Below are positions 1 through 12,753 of a stretch of DNA of 64,000 nt, piece by piece; the stretch's first letter is position 1; the number at the start of each line of letters is the position of its first letter. The position numbers and the translations under genes were made by a program. The stretch spans positions 6,687,501 to 6,751,500 of the forward strand of contig CM073558.1 of NCBI GenBank assembly GCA_037074615.1, read 5' to 3'. The notes below the pieces were generated by a model. That model was not told the origin of the DNA, searched no databases, and saw nothing but the letters and a program-made list of their open reading frames with translations. The DNA comes from Leucaena leucocephala (taxonomy: Eukaryota; Streptophyta; Magnoliopsida; Fabales; Fabaceae).

Positions 1-2271
1 TTATATGACAAACCCATCAAATATAATATTTTCTTTGCCTCGTACATTAATTTTAGTAGTGTATTGCCTATAGAAAGGGCATTACTCAACAACTTGAACA
101 ATTCTATCATACTAGAATTGATCTAACTATTTCTCGATTTTAAATTCATCTCAATAACAACACAAATTTTAATCTTGTGTCATCATCTTTACTCACAGAG
201 TACAACGGTGTCTCCGCATCACTTAGTAAACTTTCACATATATCAGAGAATTGTGGAAAGGATTCAGTTACAATATCACGAAACATATATAGAAATACGT
301 TATCAATCACAACTTCCCATTTCCAATCAAATGAGTCTTCCTAATCTCACCGTACTAAATCCAATTTATATATTTTAAATTTATCCAATCACATATAAGA
401 TACTCTCTTATATCATGAATAGATAATCTATTACAGTTGACACAGGATATAAGAACAACCCATCACTTTTCTTCATAGCATTCCTCTCAACAAATTCAAT
501 AAACCTTTTTATCATATCTTCATATTCTTTAGTAGTTTTTTTAACTTTCATCTAAGTATGATCTATTATTCCCTTAAATGTAAGCAATATCAAATAGTAA
601 CAAAACTTATCAAATATGAAATAAATAGGAACCAATAGTTTTAATAAACCAATTAACAACAAAAAATTCTAATAATAATATATTATTTTTCAAATTCATA
701 CAAATACACTTATAATAAAATATGAACTAATAAATAATCTAAACATTACAACAATGAACTCTTAGCAAGGTAATATAGCCCACAATATCTATTATATTTT
801 ATAATAAATAAATTAAACAATAAAATAATTGACAAAAACACACACATATTTAATAAATTTGAAAAATGCACATACAAATAAATAGAAATCAATATAATAA
901 ATCAAAACTATAAAAATTATGTCTTTAATATAAGGATGATAATATATATGATATATTATAATTTATAAACAACAAATAATAGAAAAAAAGGAGAAAAATA
1001 AGCAAATAATAAAATTAAAAGGTAATTTACGATACTAAAGATATAAAATGATGATGGCGATAACGAAAAAAGATGTTATCGGAGATAAATATTAATAATA
1101 AAAAAATTAAAAAAATAATATTTATATAAGTCTGTTATGGTCCAATAAGAATACATAGCTTTAAAAAAATGAAACTAAAACTAAACACTCGCATCAGGGT
1201 ATTTAAATTTTCGCGAGATTTATAACTGTTAAAAGTTTGTAAAAACTTATAATAACAATTTTTTAAAAAATTGCTATTATAAGTAAAGTTCAACCCAATT
1301 TTTAAACTCAGTTAGATATTTTTTAACAGACTGCCATTAAAAATATACTTTGACAACGGTTTTAGATAATCATTATGAAAAAATTTTAAAATAAAAATTT
1401 ATTTATGAATATATTATTATCTATTTTTATTGTTTTTTTTTTTGAGCCGCCATGATATATTTTCTTGCGACAAAAATTTTTCATTCATGCCTTGCAAATA
1501 AGACTAATAAGACTGAATATTTTGTATCGGCAGAAATACGCCCACAATTAATGTAGGCATCTGTTCCTAAGAATAGGCTTTGTCACATGCATCCTGTTCC
1601 TGAATCTGACATGTGAAATAATGGTTATTGGAAAAGAGTGGCTAGGTGCACCTAACCAGATTTACATGGAGACAATGTGCACACCGAACCATGTTAATTG
1701 TCTTAAAAAATTTTAAAAAATATATTAAATACTCTAAAACCTATACACATGCTAATAAAATTTGATATAATTGTTATATAAATGAATCTTTAAATATAAT
1801 ATTATAATATAATCTAGATACTGCCTGAACTTTTCAATTAAAAAACCTATGCATATAAGACTACAAGTTTATTCTAGAGCGAGATGTATATTTACCGGAT
1901 GGTGTAATTTGATTTACTTATCTATTTTCAAGTTTTAATCAATTTTTAAACTCTAATATCATATTAATTTTTACACTCTTTTACACATATCTAAAAAATA
2001 TATTTAATGAGCAATGAAACTATTAAAATATTTTATAAAAAAAATTAAAAATATTTACTAATATAATATAGAATTAATTTATTAGTGTAAATTTTTTTAA
2101 AACTTTTTATATATTAAATTTAAATTTTAGAAGAGACACTGATATTAAGAGGATCATTGTAAATTTTAAAATAAAATATTCAGTAATATAATTTAATAAA
2201 TAATATAAAAATAAAATTTAAAATATATTTTAGTAAATAAAGGGAGTATATACCTACGCACCCAACCGCAC
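1..2271. other. AT-rich intergenic DNA, no gene recognised
   Basis: I see no coding region with family resemblance here. The stretch is extremely AT-rich, with many short poly-A/T runs. Around 1,200-1,400 there are phrases with alternating 'aactgttaaaag' and 'gccattaaaa' wording that resemble subterminal repeats of CACTA-type elements, but no terminus was found. Confidence 0.5.
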
Positions 2272-2274
2272 TTA

Positions 2275-2927
2275 GTGCGTGTTTGGATTCAACGGTGGAG
2301 AATAGATTTTGGGCAAAACTTTAGTTTGAAAAAATTTCACACAAACATCAATTTTTGTCTAGAATTGTTTTTGGAACAAAACCTCAGTTTGAAAAAATTT
2401 GAACCAAACAGTCATTTTTGTCCAGAATTGATTTTGGGCAAAACCTCGGTTTGAAACCATAGTTTTGAATAAGCTACTGAAAATAGATTTTAGAACTGTA
2501 AAAGAGCTTATAGATTATCCAATTACTATTTTACCCTTACTTTTTTCTTATACTCTCTCTCATCTCTCATCTCTCTCCTCTCTTATCTCTCTTCTTCACA
2601 CTATCTCATCTTTTCTCTCTCTTCTCTACACCCTCTCACCTCTCATATTTCTTCTTTCTCATCTCTCCTATTTATTCTTTACCCTCTCTCTTCTCTCATA
2701 CTTTAATTAAATCATATCTTTTTTAGTAATTTATTAATATAAAAAGTGATTCTACTATTAATCATCCAAACATCTCTATTTTTAAAATCTATTCTTCCCA
2801 GAATCTATTCTTCCCAAAATCTATTCTCCAGAATCTATTCTGCCCAGAGTCTATTCTTCCCATAATCTATTCTCCAGAATCTATTCTCCCTAAAATCTAT
2901 TCTCCAAAAACTAATACAAACACACCC
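2275..2927. mobile_element. Tourist-like (PIF/Harbinger-type) MITE, 653 bp, TSD TTA
   Basis: The left end reads GTGCGTGTTTGGATTC and soon GGAGAATAGATTTT. The right end, read on the other strand, starts GGGTGTGTTTG and also reaches GGAGAATAGATTTT. A TTA triplet lies immediately outside both ends (2272-2274 and 2928-2930), the target preference of PIF/Harbinger elements. Inside the left arm a roughly 65-bp phrase (TTTTGGGCAAAACCTCAGTT and relatives) repeats about three times. The right arm has many tandem copies of an 'AATCTATTCTCC' motif. The middle is a CT-rich tract (about 2,540-2,700). No transposase is present, so it would be non-autonomous. Confidence 0.7.
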
Positions 2928-2930
2928 TTA

Positions 2931-4150
2931 TACAGTCACCAGTATTAAACCTATAACCTCCATACCTAATTTAGAAATATTAAGAAAAACAGTTAAATTG
3001 GTTAAACAAATAGGTGATGTACGATGTACCGTGAGAGAGAGAGAGTAAAACGAATTATTTTCCAGTACATAAGAGTAGTGGGGAAGATCGATAAATTATG
3101 AGAGACAAAAAAATTAATTTTTAATAGGCATTAGCTAGTTGTCAAGATGTACTCACTTCGCTCTCTGTTATGAAGAACAACATTTTTTATAAGGGTGTTC
3201 CTTATCCTCTTTATCTAAAATTTTAAAGTGAACTTTTTATTTTTATCCCTATTAAAATTCTCAATTTATTATCTCTATGTTTTCACCTATTATCTCTCAT
3301 GTACTTTCTTTATAAATAAGAATATAATTGAAAAATAAAATAGATAATATACATATCTATTATTTTTAATTAAATTTAACTATTATTTTGAATGTGTGAT
3401 TTTAGTGGTATTCCTTTTTGAACTAATGCAGTTTTTTTGTTGTTGTCTTCATTGAGCAGCAGGAAAAAACGGCAATACGTCTTTAATTTCTCTTAATACA
3501 ATATTGGAATTCTTTTTTGTTTTGTTTTTCAACTACTCATATGCCCAAACTCTTTTCCATAGGAAGGACTCCCACACTCATACACCCCAAGGGTCGAACC
3601 AAGCATTTATAACGCTTGGTGTAGTAATAAAGAGTATGTTTAAAATGACACACACACCTGTGTGTGTATTATATATATTTTTTATGATAGTACAGGTAGT
3701 TAAAACATTATGTAGAGAGTTCTTAATGGTCAGCTAACTAATCCCACAATTTATTGTCTTATCTAATACCGCATTTTGTATTAAATGTATGAGCTATAAG
3801 AGGGATTTATTTTGGTTTTAAATATAAAATTTTAATTTATGTTATTTTTTTAATTCTATTTATAAGGAACCTCTAAATAATTTCATAACTCTCCAACTTT
3901 ACTAATATTTAATATATTGAGAGGTTTAATAAACTAAAAGTCTATAAAAGAATAAATTAAGAGTAAAAATGTATATTTGTATAATAAATTTAATGATGTG
4001 ACTTATATTAAGGATAATAAAAAATTGTTGTCTCTCTATTCTACAAATAGAATTATAAGAGTATATCATAAATTTATATTTTTTCCCAAACAATTTTATT
4101 GATTTTTCTCATCAATTATGATAGTTTCTAATTCAAATAACTAAAACATA
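2931..4150. other. Intergenic DNA, no gene recognised
   Basis: No credible coding region. It contains a short CA/GT repeat with a palindromic look near 3,648-3,668 and AT-rich sequence elsewhere. About 3,800-4,030 has the wording of the AT-rich MITE-like repeats found near the desaturase copies. Confidence 0.45.
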
Positions 4151-4667
4151 TACTCATCTAATTTTTTATATAATATTTATTTAATTAATTTAATTATATT
4201 AAAGAAGTTAATTATATAGTTAATATGATATTTTTTTAAATACATAAATCATTTTTCTTATTAATTCTTTCCCCCACTATCGATCTCTTTTTTATTTAAT
4301 TATTGTTGAGGGAGTATCAATAGGGTTAATTTAAAAAAAAATAATAATAAATATAAAAAAATCTTATATACATAAACTCAGCTCTATAATTAAATCCTAT
4401 GTATATTAAGGACCGAATGAATATTTTAAAAAATTAACACAAATTTATTATAAATAAATAAATTAATTTTCTTAATCCTATTAAATTAGTTATTTAATAC
4501 TCCACTTGCACTGATTGGTTCCCCTTGCCATCATCAATCAGAATATATATATATATATATATATCTATATATATATATATCTTCTCCACAGTACACACAA
4601 ATCCAAATTCGCAAAGATGCTGACCTATCTCTTCACTACTATACAAAGTACTCTTTCATCCAAATTT
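4151..4667 (+). pseudogene. Truncated desaturase gene fragment: promoter plus first 16 codons
   Basis: This stretch aligns along its length with 36,284-36,787, the 5' flank and start of the desaturase pseudogene. The shared part includes the MITE-like flank, the phrase TTGCCATCATCAATCAGAAT, a (TA)n tract (about 4,543-4,581) and the leader. The ATG at 4617 opens 16 codons (MLTYLFTTIQSTLSSK) that match the transit-peptide start of the pseudogene (MQTSYFFTTIQRTLASK). Homology then stops abruptly at about 4,667, and none of the desaturase body follows. It is a relic of a third copy and cannot encode an enzyme. Confidence 0.75.
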
Positions 4668-5164
4668 TTTACTTGGCTTGATTAGCTATTTCTAACCTTA
4701 GTGAGAGGTTATAAATAATAAGAGATTGGGTTAGAGTGGTATCCCAAAAAAAAAAACATAACTCGCTCCCTTGAGGGTTTCTTTAGCATTGCGAGGGGCA
4801 TTTATTAAAATCTTTTGTTGCTACTACGATGGAAATGAGTATGTTAGAAAATCAAAACATCATTTTTTTTATAAATAATTAATTTTTTGATCTCTATAAA
4901 TTAATTCTCTAACTGCTACATCGATAAGTACTTTAAGGTATATGTCATAATCCTTCCTAATACGTCCTTAAAAATATTTTAATACATTATTGAAATTCTA
5001 ATCTTAGTGAAGAAAAGACTATAACTAAAAACTAATTATATTATCCTGAAATTTTAAAATGACACATGTATACGTAAAAATAATAATTTTATTTTATAAA
5101 AGTGGTAGTTAAAATATTATAGAGAAAGTACTTGATGGTCAGAGCTCAATGCTAGACTTTAATT

Positions 5165-5753
5165 TAGAGGTGGTAAAGCGGGCTGGCCCGCCAAAAACGG
5201 GCCAGCCCGCAAACACTGGCGGGCTGGGCGGGGCGGGCTGTGCAGCCCACCCCAAAACGGGCTGGCATTTTGCCAGCCCGAGCCCGCCCCATTTTAGGGG
5301 CGGGCTAGCCCGCGGCCCGCCACTTTTTTTTTTTTAATTTTTAATATTTTTAAAAAATTATTTCTAAACTTTTAGAATACTAATAAAAAATTTCTAATGT
5401 TATATTAGTATAATTAAAATATAGTTAATGTTATACTCTTAAAAAATTTTACTTTTTATAAAAAAATATCAAATTTTATAACTATAAATCTAAATAAACA
5501 TTAACATAATATTAATCAATTATAATATGTCAATACATATTAACAAATAGATAATTATCTTTACTAGTATTCAATAATAAAAGTATTCAAAGTAATATTT
5601 GGGTAAAATAAATAATAATATTAATAATTTATAAAAAAAAAAAAGCGGGCTGGCGGGCTGTGCAGCCCGCCCCAAAACGGGCTGGCAAAAGCCCGCCCCG
5701 TTTTAGTGTAAAATGGGCCCAGCCCGCGGGCTGGGCCCGTTTTACCAGCTCTA
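5165..5753. mobile_element. Non-autonomous hAT element, 589 bp, TSD CTTTAATT
   Basis: An exact 8-bp duplication CTTTAATT flanks the element (5157-5164 and 5754-5761), the target-site length of hAT transposons. The ends are imperfect inverted repeats: TAGAGGTGGTAAAGCGGGC on the left and TAGAGCTGGTAAAACGGGC read inward from the right. GC-rich arms (GGGCTGG/GCCCGCC words) enclose a core that is almost only A and T. Both arms carry a similar 60-bp phrase in direct orientation (about 5,230-5,300 and 5,645-5,705), beginning GCGGGCTGTGCAGCCC or its near relative. No transposase is encoded, and the short open frame over the left arm is only compositional. Confidence 0.85.
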
Positions 5754-6227
5754 CTTTAATTTATGGTTTCTAAGCATACAACTACTACAACAAACCTTTT
5801 TAAACAACAATCACTAAAAAAAAGTTTGAAATTATTTATACTCACTCATATCAAAAGTAGGAGCGAGATAATATGGATTAAAGAAATTATTAGTTACCTA
5901 TTTTGTAAAAAATTGTGTTCATTAACTCATTTCTCTAAACCTCTTAAATAATTCACGTAGGAAATTATAATTATTGATGACAATTTCCTTAATGTTTAAC
6001 CAATAAAACTAATCTAAAAAAATTACTTTCAGTTCTAAATATAAAAGCTAAACAATATATTTATTTTAATCTTAAATATAACATCTCAATATATTTTATA
6101 TATTTTTTTGCTCAAAATATCTCTACTACTTGAATATATTAAGGTGGCTCCTAATCAAAGATTAGTTCTAAGACACGTAATTAAACTATGGTAGTTTAAA
6201 GAAACCAAGGCATAATAATCCAATGAG

Positions 6228-6252
6228 AGAACATATATATATATATATATAT
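6228..6252 (+). promoter_or_regulatory. (TA)n tract at TATA-box position of the desaturase gene
   Basis: An ACATATATATAT run ends about 50 bp before the ATG at 6301. A similar (TA)n tract stands at the equivalent place in the fragment (about 4,543-4,581) and in the pseudogene (about 36,679-36,698). A TATA role is inferred from position only. Confidence 0.4.
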
Positions 6253-6300
6253 GTCTTCTCCACAATCCACACCCACACATGCAAAATCAAATTTGCCAAG

Positions 6301-8534
6301 ATGCAAACCTCCTGCTGTCTCTTCACTACACCAACTCTTGCATCCAAACAACCTTCTTTGGTGCCTACAAAATCTCTAAAAGCACATCCATCAATGTCAC
6401 CGGAGAAGATAGAAGTTTTCAAGTCATTAGAGGGTTGGGCTTCACAGCGAGTTCTTCCCTTGCTTAAGCCAGTTGAACAAAGCTGGCAACCACAAGACTT
6501 CTTGCCCGACTCATCGTTGCCGTTGGAAGAATTCAACCATCAAGTAAAGATGATACGCGATCGGACGGCCGAGCTCCCAGACGAGTATTTTGTAGTATTA
6601 GTGGGTGACATGATAACAGAGGAGGCTTTGCCGTCTTACCAGAGCAAGATGAACAACATGGATGGAGTAAGGGATGAGACAGGAATAAGCCAAAGCCCTT
6701 GGGCTATATGGAATCGATCATGGAGTGCTGAGGAGAATAGACATGGCGATTTGCTCAGAACATATCTATATTTGTCCGGGAGAGTTGATATGCTGATGAT
6801 CGAGAAGACCATTCAGTATTTGATAGGGAATGGCTTAGTGAGTTTTCTTCTAACTTTGTCTCTCATACTAAATCATACTCCTCTAGTTATTAATATATAG
6901 CCTATTAAATTAAATAAATTAGTTAATATAACATATTTTTTCTAAAATACTCTAATTATCTTTCTTAATTCTATCTTTTTACTCTCTCACTTGATTATTT
7001 TTTATAGAATATCAATAAGTTTAATTTAGAAAAAAATTAGTAAATATATAAAATATGCCTTATATTTAAGATTAATATCAACTCTTTAATTTGATCATAT
7101 ATTAAGGACTGGAGGAATAATTTAATTCTTTCAAAATGATTACTCTGATCTTGATCATTAGAATAGATAAACAAGGAGAGAATTATTAAAAGGCTCCAAT
7201 GAAGGGATTTAAATATTAGAAAATCGCCAATGACAAGTGAGTAGCAAAAATCTTGTCACTTTCTATCCTAAACTTGCCATTGAATGTACGTCAATTAACT
7301 AGCTATCAAGAGGGTTGGATTTAATAAAAGAGATATAGCTTGCTAATTCCTCGTAGCATGATAAATCTGGGTTTGAATCCCCACTTGAGATGTTCACATT
7401 TAATAACCTTGCCTAAAAAAGATTATCTCCCACAAAAAAGGTATTTATGTGCAACCAAAAAAACAAAAGAAGAGAAATAGCTAACTAGCTTTTGGGTACG
7501 AATGCAACTCAAAATGAAGCTATTCAAAATAGTAAGTACTACACAAGTCTTTATTTGGGTCTATTGCATAACTATAAATACTGGAAGTATTAACATTAAG
7601 ACATTAATACTTTAAGGGCAAAAATGTACCAATAAAATACTTTAAATAACTAGAAGCACTTAAAAATCACTTCAATATATTAGATGAGCCACAAAATACT
7701 TTAAAATATTAGATATACTTAAAAAAATATTTTAGAATACTGAATTCACCTTAATACTCCCTTTGACCCTTAATAATATAAGAATTAATTTATTTTTTAT
7801 AGATTAAAAAATTAAATAAATAAATAAATTATTATTAAATTTAGTCTCTAAAGATGAATTCATATTATATACTTTTTAAATTATCTAAATTAATTAATTA
7901 ATTCTTATATTTATTATATATTAGGCGTACTTTATTGCATACAAAGTTATTATAAATTGACTGTTGCTTCACATTGCAGCATCCGGAATTTGGGAACAAT
8001 CCTTATATGGGGTATGTTTACACATCATTCCAAGAGCGGGCCACTGCTATATCACACGGCAACACAGCTCGTTTAGCTGAGGAAGGTGGAGATCCAGTTC
8101 TTGCGCGCATATGTGGCACAATTGCTGCAGACGAAAAACGACATGAAAATGCTTACTCTAGGATTGTAGAGAAGCTTCTAGAAGTGGACCCCAACGGAGC
8201 AATGTTAGCCATTGGAGAAATGATGCGCAAGAAAATCACAATGCCTGCCAGTCTCATGTATGATGGGCAAGACGCCAACGTGTACCGCCATTTTTCCCAC
8301 GTGGCTCAGCGACTTGGCGTGTATACGGCCAACGATTATGCAGATATCTTGGAGTTTTTGATCGGACGGTGGAGATTAGACAAGTTGGTGGGTTTAACGA
8401 GCGAAGCAGCATGCGCACAAGATTTTGTGTGTGGACTAGCACCTCGGATTAGGAAGATCCATGAGCGGAGCCAAAACACAAAGCTAAATCATGCCAAGTT
8501 TAGCTGGATATTCAACAAGGTGGTCTCTATATGA
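6301..8534 (+). CDS. Plastid acyl-[acyl-carrier-protein] desaturase (stearoyl-ACP desaturase family), exons 6301-6837 and 7980-8534
   Basis: The two exons join in phase 0 to a 363-residue protein. Donor GTGAGT starts at 6838; acceptor TTGCAG ends at 7979. Soluble desaturases of this family put the first double bond into acyl chains carried on ACP in plastids, using ferredoxin and oxygen. The first 30 or so residues (MQTSCCLFTTPTLASKQP...) look like a chloroplast transit peptide. I chose the ATG at 6301 because paralogues start there; the in-frame ATG at 6223 lies before the TA repeat. All six di-iron ligands are present, in MITEEALP, EENRHGDLL, SFQERAT and ADEKRHE. The C-terminus FSWIFNKVVSI is full length for the family. 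Residues lining the acyl channel depart from the usual ones: SYQSKMNNMDG where the family has TYQTMLNTLDG, and EFGNNPYMGY where it has RTENSPYLGF. Regiospecificity or chain length may therefore differ. A FAB2/SAD family member; exact isoform unknown. Confidence 0.9.
7757..7927. mobile_element. Decayed Stowaway-like MITE in the desaturase intron
   Basis: TA followed by CTCCCTTTGACCCTTAATAA marks a Stowaway-type left end about 220 bp before the acceptor. The right end is blurred (TATTAGGCGTA). A better preserved element stands at the same intron position in the pseudogene paralogue (38,389-38,668), so the insertion probably predates the gene duplication. Confidence 0.45.
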
Positions 8535-9026
8535 TATGAATTAATTAGGGGAATTATAATGAAATCCTAAACAAAAAATTTAATTATCAGAACGATATAA
8601 TGATAACTGAAAAATTGACACCGACAAATTTCAGTATAAGATTTGACAATAAAATTATATTGTTTGGGTTTTTTTGTTAATTGAATAATTTCTTTAGAAT
8701 TACAAAGTAATTCCTCCCATTAATTATGATTTTTATGTTATTATGCAGTTGATAGCAAAATGGTCGTGTCGGTTGTATGGGATTTTTGTATGCTCTTTAA
8801 GATTATAAATAGTATCAAGGATTTCTTGAATCCTTGACGAATAAAAAATATTAGAATGAAATTACAGAGTTCGAATAAAGTTAGAGAATGGTATTAGTAC
8901 TCTATAATCTTATGATTGGTTGCAAGGGCTTCTTTAGGATAAGGAGGGTTTTTTTTATAGTTATGTTATACTCCTTTGCACCTATACGTATCTCTTGCAC
9001 ATCAGTTATGTTGTATCCATATTTTG

Positions 9027-9063
<37 letters not shown>

Positions 9064-9640
9064 CCAGTCACCCAACCTAAGTTTGGGCTCATTTATATAT
9101 CTTGATAAAAAAAAAAGCTTAGTGTTGATAAACCCTAGGGTTCAACTATTGTAATTTTGAAAGACAAAATAGATTAGGATATGATATTTACAATTAAAGT
9201 AGACTCTCAATTTAAATCTTATATTTATAATCAAATGTAGCATAATATTATAAATATAATAGTTTGAGTAAATAAGGGATACAGGAGAATTTAGTCCGAG
9301 CCCAATATACATCATCATTTAGCTACAGGTTTCACATTTTCTAATTGTGGAACTAAATTAATATTCATAATTTGAATTTATGTATTGACAATTTACAAAA
9401 ACATCACATACAATGAATGGCTAATTTATTAGTTCTTTACAAGTATAAAACTAAGATGGCATAAAATTGAACCCAATTTAAAAATTAAAGGAAGCAAATC
9501 AAAATTCATATATTCCATTAAGATATAAATAGGGGTAATTTAAGAAAAATTTAAAAAATATAAGAAATATATATTATATTTAGTACAAATATCAACTCTT
9601 CAATTAGATTCTATATTAATAACCGGACACCAAATACAAA
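8535..9640. other. Desaturase 3' flank and intergenic DNA
   Basis: The first 250 bp share wording with the 3' flank of the pseudogene (for example ATGGTCGTGT near 8,760 and 39,312). A (TA)n microsatellite of about 16 repeats lies at 9,029-9,061. At 9,530-9,625 there is a fragment of the AT-rich MITE-like repeat. No gene is recognised. Confidence 0.5.
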
Positions 9641-10400
9641 AATTGATTTGAATTTGCCACCTGTGTTTTGCTAAAATATAGTAAAATTAGAGAAATACTT
9701 ACATACTTTAAGAGAACAAGTTATTTGAATTCTGTCCAATCAAAATATTCACCATTTATTTATTTGTAAGAAAAGAATATTTTAATTTAAAAAATAAAAA
9801 TATATTTGAACTGAATTAAGAGGTTTATTTTTTCTTTAAAACAAAATCAAATGTGAATTATTTGATGATTAAATTATATTAAGTTGTTGTATTTTAATTA
9901 GACATAGTTTAGATTATATGATATTATTAGAGTATGTAAGTAGTTCTCGCAGAATATTCCTTAACTATGTAATCAAAGGTTTGATATTACAAAAATAATT
10001 AAATGATGTAGTTTTTACCCCGCATTATTTTAGATTTAACATTAAAAAGGATAGAGTAGGTTCATAAGTACAAGGCCACAAGGTACAACCCAAGCGTGTA
10101 GGGCAGCCCTCAATGAATATTAATATTCCGTTTAGATAGGAAGAAAAGTTGGCGAAAAAAATGGGAGGAGAGAAGATGAAGATAAAAGAAAACTAAAAAG
10201 ATGTTGTTTTCCATCTTATTTGGATAGATGAGACAAAATAAGGAGAAGAGAAAATGGGCAAATAACTAAATAAATTATATATATATCATTTTAAATCAAA
10301 TTAAATATCACAATAGAAAACTCATTAACATTAGGAAAATCAAATAATTTAAAATTAAATTATTTGGTAAATATATATATTCTTGTTCAACGAAACCAGC
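9641..10400 (+). repeat. Duplicated non-coding block, copy 1 (paralogue at 34,663-35,491)
   Basis: About 760 bp align colinearly and in the same orientation with 34,663-35,491, from AATTGATTTGAATTTGCCAC to TTGTTCAACGAAACCAGC. The copies differ by scattered substitutions, TA-repeat length and a poly-G expansion in copy 2. Similarity ends three bases before a CACTA terminus at 10,403. No coding potential is seen. Confidence 0.75.
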
Positions 10401-10402
10401 GT

Positions 10403-12660
10403 CACTACAAAAAAATAAAGTTATGGCAACGACTTTTTAGCGGCGACAAATAAAGTCTTTGCTGAAAGTAGATTTTCAGCGGCAACAAATAGACTTTCAG
10501 TGGCGACAATATTGCCGTAGACGCTAAGACCTTCTGCGGCAACACATATTGTCGCCACAGAAGGTCATAGTATTTGCGGCGATATATATATGTCGGTGCA
10601 TAAAATGTATAGTTTCTGCGGCGATAAGTTTTTGTCATCGTAGAATGTATGATTTAGCGGCGACTTTTATGTGCTGCCACTAAAAGTGTTCATACAATTT
10701 TTTTCTCAATTTAGAGGGTTTTAAACAACTATATAATATATAGAGACAAATTATTGAATAATGTTATTTTTGAATAATAAATAAGGGACTTTCACATGTT
10801 ATTGTAATAAGAAGAGATTATACATATAATAATGTGATGTATGTGAAAGAAGGCGATGAAATAGGGGTATGTGTATGAGAGAGATATTATAAGTGTATAT
10901 CAATAGGTATGAGAATTAGTATGTGTGTGTTAGAGACAATGTGGGGGAAGAGATAGAGAAAGGGAGATGTGTGTGCGTGAGAAAGATATAAGGAGAAATA
11001 ATGGACATAAAATAGATACATACATACATTCATAGTTACTGTTGCATGTGCCTTTTGTTATTGCATTTTATGTAACATGCCAACTTCAAAAAAAAAAATT
11101 ATGAGATATTATTGAATTTAAGAGTATTTTTCTGAAATTAAAAATTCTCAAAAGTAAAATTTCAAAAAAAGAATAAATGAAAGAATAATCATTAAAAATA
11201 TTTTGGGGTAAAAAAATTAAGAAAAAAATTATAAAATGAGTATTTTGGGGGTTTATAAAATTATGAAAGAGTTCATTTTCCTAAAAGAGATCGAAATAAT
11301 TTAATAGTTATTTTTTGAGAATTAAAAGCCTATTTTCGTAAAAATTTCAAGAAAAATAGTTAGATGTTATTATTTCCCATAAAATTTTATAAAAATTCCC
11401 TAATGAATTGAAGAAGTTATTGGAGGAAAAATATTATTATTTTATTAAGAGGATTATTTCTTAAAAAGTATTGGGTAAAAGAAAGATTGTCGCTGCCGAA
11501 AGTAGTCATCGTTGAAAGTAAGACTTTTTGCGGCAACAACACTTGTTGGCGCAAAAGGTCATAGTATCTGCTGCGACATATATGTATCACTGTAGAAAGT
11601 CTATAGTTTTTATAGTGACAAAATTGTCATTGCAGAAGGTAGGACTTAACGGCGACTTTTCTCACCTTCAGTGGCGACAAATGTCACTGCTAAAAGTCTT
11701 CATATAATTTTTTCCTAATTTGGAAGGGTTTTATGTAGCTATCTAATATATAAAATTAAATTAGTGAATAATGTCATTTTTAAATAATAAATAAAAGAAT
11801 TTCACATGTTATTGTAATAAGAAGATATTATACAAATAATAATGTGGTATGTGTGAAAGAAGGAGATAAAGCAGGGTGTGTGCATAAGAGAGATATTATA
11901 AGTGTGTCAGTGAGTGTATGTGAGAGAGAGATAGGGAGAAAGAAGAGACATGAAATACATATATACATATAGTGTGTGTTAGAGAGTAGAGGAGGATTAT
12001 AATTAAGCATGAGAGGTATGGAGAAAGAAGAGAAGTGACATATCTACATTCTTAGTTACTATTGCATATTCCTTCTATTGTTGTATTTCATGTAACATCC
12101 CAACTTTTAATAAAAAGAATTTATAAGGTATCATTGAGGTTAAGAGTATTTTTTAAATTAAAAAGTCTTAAAAGTGAAATTTTAGAGAAAGAATAAAGGA
12201 AAAAATAATCATTAAAAATATTTTGGGGCTAATAAAAATTAAGGAAAAATCATTAAATGAGTATTTTAGGGACTTAGAAAATTATGAAAGAGTTTATTTC
12301 TCCAAAAGAGAGCTAAATGATTTAATAGCTAGTTTTTGGGATTAAAGGCTTATTTTCTTGGAAAATTAAAAAAAAATAGTTAGAGGTTATCATTTGCCTA
12401 GAAAATTTTAGAAAAATTCCCTTATGAGTTAAATAAGCTATTAGAGGGAAAATATCATTATTTTATTAAAATAATTATTGCTTAAAAATTATTTAGTAAA
12501 AGTAAGACATTTAGTAAAAATTATTTAGACTTTCAGAGGCGACTTTTTTATCACCGCTCAAAGTAAGACTTTCAGCCGCGACTATTTTTGTCGATGTTGA
12601 AAGTAAAACTTTATGCATTGTCACCACATAAGGTCAATTTCATGTATGTTGCTTTCATAT
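10403..12660. mobile_element. CACTA-derived element remnant with a roughly 1.02-kb tandem duplication
   Basis: The left end begins CACTACAAAAAAATAAAG, the typical En/Spm-type terminus. It is followed by many subterminal repeats built on GACTTTTAGCGGCGACAA and its complement. Further clusters lie at 11,480-11,700 and 12,520-12,640. Between the clusters a unit repeats with a period of about 1,020 bp: the phrase TGTAACATGCCAACTT at 11,071 returns as TGTAACATCCCAACTT at 12,091, and a shorter version lies at 12,754. I could not find a matching right end (TTTTTGTAGTG) or any transposase, so it is either truncated or non-autonomous and rearranged. Confidence 0.6.
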
Positions 12661-12753
12661 TTGAATCTAGTTTTAGTTCCCTTAATGTCTAAACTCAACT
12701 TGACTCTAAATATAATCTGGGCCTCTAATTAATAACTTTGGTTGTTCACCTTA

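Noticed and set aside
2465..2710. 81-codon open frame rich in Ser and Leu
   Set aside because: It is a CT-rich spacer inside a Tourist-like MITE.
5149..5337. 62-codon frame with Gly/Pro-rich residues
   Set aside because: It is produced by the GC-rich arm of the hAT element and starts in its target site.
6223..6300. Upstream in-frame ATG of the desaturase gene
   Set aside because: It would add 26 residues encoded by the TA repeat and leader; the paralogues align from the ATG at 6301.
6186..6536. 116-codon open frame on the minus strand
   Set aside because: It is antisense to exon 1 of the desaturase and has no family resemblance; the same shadow appears at 36744-36971 in the pseudogene.
7310..7440. 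Second SINE in the desaturase intron (GGGTTTGAATCCCC, B-box-like)
   Set aside because: No convincing A box, tail or target duplication; the similar phrase at about 37,680-37,820 is explained by gene duplication.
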